Shown here piece after piece: positions 43,801 to 49,955 of a stretch of 64,000 nucleotides of DNA (the first letter of the stretch is position 1; every line of letters begins with the position of its first letter). The notes under the pieces are model-generated. The model worked only from the letters and a program-made list of their open reading frames with translations, was not told the origin of the DNA and ran no database searches. Source of the DNA: Bacteroidales bacterium (lineage in GTDB: Bacteria > Bacteroidota > Bacteroidia > Bacteroidales > GCA-2748055); NCBI GenBank assembly GCA_021738565.1, contig JAIPBT010000021.1, positions 1 through 64,000 on the forward strand. The letters run 5' to 3'. A program made the translations under genes and the position numbers.

Positions 43801-45370
43801 CCTGTGCGAAGAGTTGCTTAAAATAATTGAACAACCTGTAAGGTCGTTTGGATATAGCAGCCGGGGGGGCATCGTTTCCCATGGATCCTGTAGGCTCTTT
43901 GGCTGTCATTGCCATGGGGACAATGATCTTCTCAATATCTTCGGTGGAATAATTGTAAGTTTTTTCATAAAGACCATATTCCTCACCAAGATCTGAAGGC
44001 ACTTTCTGGCCGGTTTCAATCTTCTCCAGGCTCACCATGTTCTCATTGATCCAATCAATATATGGATGCTCGCTGGCCAATTCTTCTTTTATTTCAGGAT
44101 CGTATTTAACAATTCCTTCCAGGGTATCCACGAGCAATAATTTACCGGGTCGCAACCTTCCTTTTTCCCTGATCTCACCAGGGGGGAATGTCTGTACTCC
44201 TACCTCGGAACCCATGACCATGATGTCGTTCTTTGTGATGACATAACGCGAAGGCCTGAGCCCGTTTCTGTCAAGCATTCCGCCAATGTACCTGCCGTCT
44301 GAGAATATCAGCGAGGCCGGTCCGTCCCAGGGTTCCATGAATGTTGAATGGTACTGGTAAAAGGCTTTCAATTCCCTTGAAATCGGGTTTTTGTCATTCC
44401 ATGATTCCGGAATGAGTATAGACATTGCATACGGGAGTGATTTTCCGCTCATGACAAGGAATTCCAGGACATTATCGAGCGATGCGGAATCACTTTTATC
44501 TGGTTCGATTACCGGATAGATCTTTTCCAGATCACCCAGTTTTTCAGTTTTAAGAATTGATTCCCGCGCCTTCATCCAGAAGCGGTTTCCCTTAACAGTA
44601 TTGATTTCTCCGTTATGTGCCAGCATTCTGAATGGCTGGGCCAGGTCCCAGCTTGGAAAAGTATTGGTACTGAAACGGGAATGTACCAGAGCAATGGCGC
44701 TTTCCAGTCTTTTGTCCTGAAGATCAATAAAATACTCACTGAGCTGCTCACTCGTAAGCATTCCTTTGTAGATCAGAACTTTTGTGGAGAGACTGGGAAT
44801 GTAGAACTTATCTTTTTGACCAATTGAGGAGCCTGCAATGTATTTCTCGACTCTTTTTCTGATAATATAAAGTTTCCTTTCAAGGACTTCCTGTTCCATA
44901 TCATTGCTTCCTACAAAAATCTGCCGGATCAACGGCTCAGCTGCACGCGAGATTTCTCCGAGTATGGAACTGTCAACAGGAACATCCCTGAATTCAATGA
45001 AATCAATCCCCTCGTCATTAATGATCTCAATAAGTGCTTTTTCACAAGCGAGGGAGGCAGCTTTTTCTTTGGGAAGAAATAGAAGGCCCGTTCCGAATTT
45101 CCCTGCATGAGGCAGTGTAAAACCCTGCATAAGATAATAATCTCTAGGGACCTGGATCATTATTCCTGCTCCATCCCCGGTTTTGCTGTCTGCTCCTTCT
45201 GCACCCCTGTGGGTCATATTTGTAAGCGTCTGCAATCCCTGTTGGATGATTGAATGTGATTTTACCCCTTTCAGATGCACAACAAAGCCAATACCACAAT
45301 TGTCATGTTCTTTTTCTGGAAGGTACATTCCCTGTTTCTCCGGTCTTTCAGTTCTCATCAGCAACATCAT
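40826..45370 (-). CDS. gltB: glutamate synthase large subunit
   Basis: A 1514-aa protein. The mature N-terminus is probably the Ntn Cys in [12 protein letters not shown] after a short propeptide (glutaminase class II domain; [24 protein letters not shown]). The synthase barrel follows with [25 protein letters not shown] and the [3Fe-4S] motif [19 protein letters not shown], then the GxG-repeat C-domain ([20 protein letters not shown]). Three Met codons (45370, 45355, 45328) could be the start; 45328 ([12 protein letters not shown]) follows a ggagaa...ggga stretch. Transcription passes a leader ORF and hairpin, so attenuation is likely. Confidence 0.96.
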   Translation of the reverse strand: [1514 protein letters not shown]

Positions 45371-45373
45371 ATT

Positions 45374-45425
45374 AAAAAGAAGACCGTTCCTTCAAAAATT
45401 TCCGGGAACGGTCTGCCTTTTTCTG
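45374..45425 (-). promoter_or_regulatory. candidate transcription attenuator before gltB
   Basis: On the minus strand AGACCGTTCC (45413-45404) pairs perfectly with GGAACGGTCT (45390-45381) across a 13-nt loop and is followed by TCTTTTT, so it is a complete intrinsic terminator, lying only 4 nt before the first possible gltB start. It lies between promoter and gene, so it cannot be a plain end of another transcript. UCCGGG at the end of the upstream leader ORF is complementary to CCCGGA inside the hairpin, which allows a competing structure. Confidence 0.6.
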
Positions 45426-45436
45426 GTTATACATTT

Positions 45437-45505
45437 TTACCCGGATTGTCGCGAATTCATTGCAATCCTTTTATTACTACTGGTATGTTTTCCTGTTTTT
45501 GTCAT
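45437..45505 (-). CDS. 22-codon leader ORF upstream of gltB
   Basis: ATG (45505-45503) to TAA (45439-45437) encodes MTKTGKHTSSNKRIAMNSRQ-SG. It starts about 11 nt after the -7 box of a good Bacteroidota promoter, so its mRNA would be nearly leaderless, and it ends about 24 nt before the terminator stem. It has four Lys, two Arg, four Ser and two Asn, but no run of one amino acid. It may be a regulatory leader peptide for ribosome-controlled termination; translation is unproven. Confidence 0.45.
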   Translation of the reverse strand: MTKTGKHTSSNKRIAMNSRQSG

Positions 45506-45515
45506 AATGTAAATG

Positions 45516-45545
45516 CAAAGATAGGTATAAATAATTACGAATCAA
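45516..45545 (-). promoter_or_regulatory. Bacteroidota promoter of the gltB operon
   Basis: Minus strand: TATCTTTG (45523-45516) is a perfect -7 box, and TTG (45545-45543) stands exactly 19 bp upstream, the consensus spacing. The expected transcription start is near 45508, which leaves about 140 nt of leader before gltB. Confidence 0.65.
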
Positions 45546-45640
45546 TATCAATAAATCTATAAATATTATAAATTATCATGATATAACAGTTGAAAACTTA
45601 TAAAATGAAAGATTTTAATGGTTGGTTTTGTATGTGTATA

Positions 45641-46474
45641 TTAATCTTCCACAGGCATAAAGTTCCTGTCGATTAGGAACTTTTCTGTTTCATAGAGTGT
45701 TTCGAAATAATCCTGGTCGTTTTTTTGTCTCCTGTTGAAAAAACCGTGTCCCCTGTCTTCGAATTCCTTCAGTATGCATACATCGCCGTTTTCATTGGCC
45801 ATTTTACTAAATTTACGAATATCATCTATTTCAACAACCTGGTCATCGGTTCCGTGGAAGATCAATGTTGGAGGAAGTCCTTTCTGAAGCTGGTGCAACG
45901 GAGATGCTTCAAATGCAAGATCACCGAAACGGCTTTCACCGAGTCCATCCTTCCAGGTATTTACAACGGGATTGAATAGTATCAATGCATCTGGTCTGGC
46001 CGAAACACCCCGGAGTTTATCCACCGAGGTAAAATCATCAACAGTAGCGCAGGCGAGAGCCAGGTAACCACCTGCGGAGCCACCTCCAACTGCAATCCGG
46101 TCAGCCTTGATCCCTAATTCTTCAGCATTTTTCCTGATGTAACGGATTGCAGATTTGGCATCTGCAAGGCTTTCGAGGGGAGTGGTTCCGTGTCGGTCAC
46201 GTGTCCTGTAATCGGGAGCGATCGCAACTATTCCTTTTGATGCGAGGTACTTACACTGGCCGGAAAAATGCCCCGGGTCACCTTTTACCCATCCTCCGCC
46301 AAAGAAAAAGACAATTGCGGGCAAAGGAACGTCTGTTTTTTCACCCCCGGGATAATAAATATTCAACTCCAAATGAACAGTGTCAATATTCTTGTATGTT
46401 CTGGTATGGTATTGGGGGAAAAGCTGCTGGCTGATCAGGGCCAACAGAACGAATGTAACCTGTAGTTTTTTCAT
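45641..46474 (-). CDS. secreted alpha/beta hydrolase (BD-FAE-like esterase)
   Basis: A 277-aa protein with signal peptide (MKKLQVTFVLLALISQQLFP). Oxyanion motif FFFGGGWVKGD, nucleophile elbow GGGSAGGYLALA (Ser), and LIFHGTDDQVVEIDD plus DRGHGFFNR for the Asp and His. This is the carboxylesterase type often acting on acetylated or feruloylated glycans. The next gene upstream, an ADP-ribosylglycohydrolase-like lipoprotein, is 29 bp away on the same strand. Confidence 0.87.
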   Translation of the reverse strand: MKKLQVTFVLLALISQQLFPQYHTRTYKNIDTVHLELNIYYPGGEKTDVPLPAIVFFFGGGWVKGDPGHFSGQCKYLASKGIVAIAPDYRTRDRHGTTPLESLADAKSAIRYIRKNAEELGIKADRIAVGGGSAGGYLALACATVDDFTSVDKLRGVSARPDALILFNPVVNTWKDGLGESRFGDLAFEASPLHQLQKGLPPTLIFHGTDDQVVEIDDIRKFSKMANENGDVCILKEFEDRGHGFFNRRQKNDQDYFETLYETEKFLIDRNFMPVED

Positions 46475-46503
46475 ATCTAAACCAGTTGGATGTTCAGGTT
46501 CTT

Positions 46504-48081
46504 TTAATTGATCGTGATGCCTGGACGGATCCTGTTTGATTTTTCATGTGAATAAACAATGATCTTTGTGGCAGTGATTTCTTTCCCTTTTTCGGGGTTC
46601 AGGAGTTTTATTTTTACTACATGCTTGCCGGGATCAAGTGCATAGGCCCATGTCAGTTCATGTCTCCTTGTCCTGTAGTCTGCCGGTATAATGACTTCTT
46701 CATGAATCATGTTGTCGACAGACACTTCAATTTGTCCGGAATATGAAGGGTCAGTGCCCCATGGGCAGCCACCTCCCACAACAAATCCATTCCCGTTGAA
46801 TTCAAAACTGAACGATTGTTTTTCAGAATTAAGCCTTACATCAATATTTTTGAATTCTGCTGGATAATGGCCCTGGAATCCCTGTTCATATCGAACAGGT
46901 TCAGGTGACTGGTATTTGATTGTAACGGATTTTTCATCCGTTTTTCCTCCAAATTTATTGATTACCAGAAGGGCCTGATCATAACTGTATTTGTATGCTT
47001 TTGTCAGGCTTATATCGGTGTACTTGAAATTAATGTTTTCAACATTGTCGAGACCCAATTTCCATTCAGGAGGGATCTGCTCATACCCCATCATTGTACC
47101 AAGTATACCGCCAGCAGATGCCGGATTACAGTCGCTGTCCTGACCGCACAATGTACTGATCTTTACTGTTCTTTCAAAGTCTCCCTTACCATAGAGCAGG
47201 CCTATGACAATATATGCTGCATTGATCTTGGCATCTATATTGAAATCTGCAAATACACCATCGGGACAGCCAACTTCAGAGGCCCATTTTTTTTGGGTAA
47301 GGAACCAGTTCATCTTCCAGTCATCCGGATACTTTTCATACCACCTGATGACATCTGAGATCAGCTGATGAAAGGAACTTTCTGCAGGAATTGATTTAAG
47401 TCCTTCCTTCACTATGAATTCCACATTATTGGAAATAAAAGCCAGTGAATACATTGCAGCAACATACACTCCTCCATACCAGCCATCTCCATAGTTCATG
47501 ATGTGACCAATGCTGTCGCATATTTCGCTTGCGGTGTTTGCCATCCCGGGTGACATAATCCCTGCAAAATCTGCTTCGATCTGAAAATCAATATCGTCTG
47601 CATGTGGATTGTATTTCCAGTGACCGGACATAGGCGGACTGATCCCGTTGAGTATATTGTATCTTGCTGCCTGGTTGGCATGCCACAGCCAGTAATCAGC
47701 ATTTGCGAAAGCATCAGCAAACGAAGAAACGGGAGCGTCAAGACCCTCTTCCTGAAAAACCTCGACAAAGGTCAGATCCATATAAATATCGTCATACAAC
47801 CCCGGAGCATTTTCATACCACCATTCAAAAACCCCATCGTACCAGGGAATGAAATGATCATCTGGTATCATTGTACCTTTGAAATCAAACTCTGTTGGCC
47901 CACCGTAGGTACAACCGATAACCTGGCCGGCCCATGCACCTTTGATCTTATCTTTCAGCAATTTCTTTTCAATTGTAATCATTTGATCATCAGATAATGC
48001 ATCAGGATTTTTCAATGCCGGATTATTGCAGGAGCCGCAGGCAATGATAAACAATGTAAAAAATGTGACAGAAAGTTTCAT
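46504..48081 (-). CDS. ADP-ribosylglycohydrolase-family lipoprotein
   Basis: A 525-aa lipoprotein (CGSC). The DraG/ARH fold has KIKGAWAGQVIGCTYGGPTE, the first metal motif YDDIYMDLTFVEVF, and the second GQDSDCNPASAGGILGTMMG. Residues from about 385 form an extra beta domain (FEFNGNGFVVGGGCPWG). Classical members release ADP-ribose from proteins in the cytoplasm; this one is exported and has an extra sandwich, so a sugar or nucleotide-sugar substrate outside the cell is possible. Likely co-transcribed with the downstream esterase. Confidence 0.87.
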   Translation of the reverse strand: MKLSVTFFTLFIIACGSCNNPALKNPDALSDDQMITIEKKLLKDKIKGAWAGQVIGCTYGGPTEFDFKGTMIPDDHFIPWYDGVFEWWYENAPGLYDDIYMDLTFVEVFQEEGLDAPVSSFADAFANADYWLWHANQAARYNILNGISPPMSGHWKYNPHADDIDFQIEADFAGIMSPGMANTASEICDSIGHIMNYGDGWYGGVYVAAMYSLAFISNNVEFIVKEGLKSIPAESSFHQLISDVIRWYEKYPDDWKMNWFLTQKKWASEVGCPDGVFADFNIDAKINAAYIVIGLLYGKGDFERTVKISTLCGQDSDCNPASAGGILGTMMGYEQIPPEWKLGLDNVENINFKYTDISLTKAYKYSYDQALLVINKFGGKTDEKSVTIKYQSPEPVRYEQGFQGHYPAEFKNIDVRLNSEKQSFSFEFNGNGFVVGGGCPWGTDPSYSGQIEVSVDNMIHEEVIIPADYRTRRHELTWAYALDPGKHVVKIKLLNPEKGKEITATKIIVYSHEKSNRIRPGITIN

Positions 48082-48166
48082 GAGTGTGAGGTGTTAATTT
48101 GGTGTCAAAGATTAGTTATTGTCAGTAAATGTATTGTATTGAAGGTAATTTCCAAAATCAAATTAT

Positions 48167-48382
48167 TCAGTCTTTTATATACGGGTATTCATCACCTTCT
48201 TCACCGGTTCTTATCCTGACGCTCTGTTCTATTGCTGATATGAATATTTTGCCGTCACCTACTTCGCCTGTTTTTCCTGAATCAATGATTGTTTTATTGG
48301 TGCGGTCGACATTGATATCGCGAACAACGATGGACAGAATTTTTTCATTGCGGATTGATTTTTTTTGATTTTCATGTTTCTT
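48167..48382 (-). pseudogene. PII (GlnB/GlnK) gene, N-terminal half missing
   Basis: The minus strand encodes KILSIVVRDINVDRTNKTII followed by DSGKTGEVGDGKIFISAIEQ and SVRIRTGEEGDEYPYIKD-stop. This is residues about 58-112 of a PII protein: TG-x-x-GDGKIF is the B-loop and RIRTGE the C-loop that bind ATP. The first half with the T-loop and the start codon is absent; the frame runs back into the stop codon of the TorF-like porin gene with no start. A relic left after a deletion. The + strand frame over it is only its shadow. Confidence 0.8.
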
Positions 48383-49069
48383 TTAAAATGAGACTGCAGC
48401 CACTATATAGTATTGCTGGGTGTCAGGATTCAATATCAGTGATCCACTGAGCGGCAGAGAGAATTTTTCTGTAATTTCAATTTCCTTTGAAACAGACATT
48501 TCAATGTTACATAGAGCAAACGAACCGTCTGAACTGTGCCATCCGTTACCGCCGCCTGCAAACACGCTCACCATTTCAAAAGAATATCCCAATTCAAAGT
48601 ACATGTCTCCTCCAGCTGTTCCGGCGCCAGGAGCCTGATTAAGCATGTAGTTTGCACCAATGGATAACCCGCTTAGTTCATACCCGAAATTGACCTCAAA
48701 ACCATGGGATCCTGTAGCGGTGCTATAGTCAAAGTAACTGGTTCCTGGGTAATAATAATCTGTCAGACCAATGCTTAATCCGAAGTCAAATCCATATGAA
48801 AGGTAGAGGTCTGCTTCAGAAAAATCACTGTCGGTAAATGCAAAAGAACCCCATGAGCCAAGGGCGAAATTGCCGGCACTGAATTCAACAAAAGGCTGGA
48901 TTGCAGGTCCTGCTCCATACTTGACCCCCCTCCAGATATAATTGCTGACAATATCTGCACCTGCATCAAATGTAACTTTGGATTCAGTTTGAGAATATAA
49001 CTTAGGATTAATAATTAATGTCGCTGTAAAAATTACAAATAAGACTCTGAATGCTTTAATAGATTTCAT
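48383..49069 (-). CDS. TorF-like outer-membrane porin
   Basis: A 228-aa protein with signal peptide and a beta-barrel of the TorF putative porin family: KVTFDAGADIVSNYIWRGVK near the N-terminus (the typical S.Y.WRG), regular strands such as GYDFGLSIGLTDYYYPGTSY, and a terminal YYIVAAVSF ending in Phe. In Bacteroidota this porin often stands next to amt and glnK genes, which agrees with the PII relic directly downstream. Probably an outer-membrane channel for nitrogen compounds; inference. Confidence 0.78.
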   Translation of the reverse strand: MKSIKAFRVLFVIFTATLIINPKLYSQTESKVTFDAGADIVSNYIWRGVKYGAGPAIQPFVEFSAGNFALGSWGSFAFTDSDFSEADLYLSYGFDFGLSIGLTDYYYPGTSYFDYSTATGSHGFEVNFGYELSGLSIGANYMLNQAPGAGTAGGDMYFELGYSFEMVSVFAGGGNGWHSSDGSFALCNIEMSVSKEIEITEKFSLPLSGSLILNPDTQQYYIVAAVSF

Positions 49070-49310
49070 AATGTAAGTATTAGATGATTAATAATTAAAA
49101 TTCGAAACGAAAGTATGTGTAAAAATATTATCATCCAAAATAATTGGGGGTGAAAATAGAAAAAATACAAAAATAATTTTAAAATAATTTAAAAAATGAG
49201 GGGTAATAAAGAATATAATACAATAAATGGTATTAAATATAAATAAAAAGAGGGGGTACAACAATAAAATATAGTTTTTATAAAATGTTTTATTGGCAGC
49301 AAACTTTATC
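49070..49310. other. AT-rich divergent intergenic region
   Basis: Very AT-rich, with several A runs and two short G runs (tgagggg, gaggggg). It separates the divergent porin and isochorismatase-like genes. No ORF or RNA is apparent; near 49311 it holds the -7 box for the right-hand gene. Confidence 0.5.
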
Positions 49311-49318
49311 TATTTTTG
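49311..49318 (+). promoter_or_regulatory. Bacteroidota -7 box TATTTTTG
   Basis: TATTTTTG fits TAnnTTTG and lies 21 bp before the preferred ATG at 49340. A TTG 15 bp upstream is too close for the usual spacing. Confidence 0.4.
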
Positions 49319-49339
49319 TGCATTGAAATGATATACTAT

Positions 49340-49930
49340 ATGAGAACTTCGGTTAAAATTTTATTATTGGCAGCACTGATTAGCAGTGCTTCTGTTTTTC
49401 AACTTAGCCTGCATGGACAGGAAAAAGCATTAATGATCATTGATATACAGGATTTCTATTTCCCTGGAGGAAGCCTTCCGCTGGATGATCCGGTTGCTGC
49501 AGCTAAAAATGCAGGAAGATTGCTGGATGTATTCAGACAGGATTCCGGACTGATACTATTTGTACGACATGAATACAGCCCGGGGGGTAATATACATCAT
49601 CTTGTTGCACCCCGGGACAATGAAATGGTCATTACCAAAACAGAAGTCAATGTTTTTAAAAATTCACGGGTTGACAGCATATTAAAGAAGCATGGTGTGA
49701 TTGAGCTGGTATTGTGTGGTATGCAGACCCACATGTGCCTGGAGGCTGCCGCAAGGGCAGCGTCTGACATTGGCTATTCATGCACTGTTATTGAAGATGC
49801 CTGTGCAACAAGGGCTTTAAAATACGGTGATTTGACCATACCTGCCAGGGAAGTTCATTATTCAACACTTGTGAGCCTGAGGCCTTATGCATTGATCATG
49901 TCAACAGATGCCTATTTGAAGGAAAGGTAG
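49340..49930 (+). CDS. secreted isochorismatase-like (nicotinamidase fold) hydrolase
   Basis: A 196-aa cysteine hydrolase: catalytic Asp in ALMIIDIQDFYFPGG, Lys in VITKTEVNVF, and Cys in LVLCGMQTHMCLEAAARAA, with the Q-T-H cis-peptide region. An N-terminal signal peptide (MRTSVKILLLAALISSASVF) shows export, unusual for this cytoplasmic family. GTG or upstream Met starts exist, but 49340 begins the signal. Substrate could be nicotinamide, a ureido compound or another amide. Confidence 0.87.
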   Translation: MRTSVKILLLAALISSASVFQLSLHGQEKALMIIDIQDFYFPGGSLPLDDPVAAAKNAGRLLDVFRQDSGLILFVRHEYSPGGNIHHLVAPRDNEMVITKTEVNVFKNSRVDSILKKHGVIELVLCGMQTHMCLEAAARAASDIGYSCTVIEDACATRALKYGDLTIPAREVHYSTLVSLRPYALIMSTDAYLKER

Positions 49931-49955
49931 CGATCTTTGTAAGCAGGCAGTATGT

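Noticed and set aside
48129-48368. 79-codon + strand frame
   Set aside because: The opposite strand encodes the recognisable PII C-terminal half, so this frame is a shadow.
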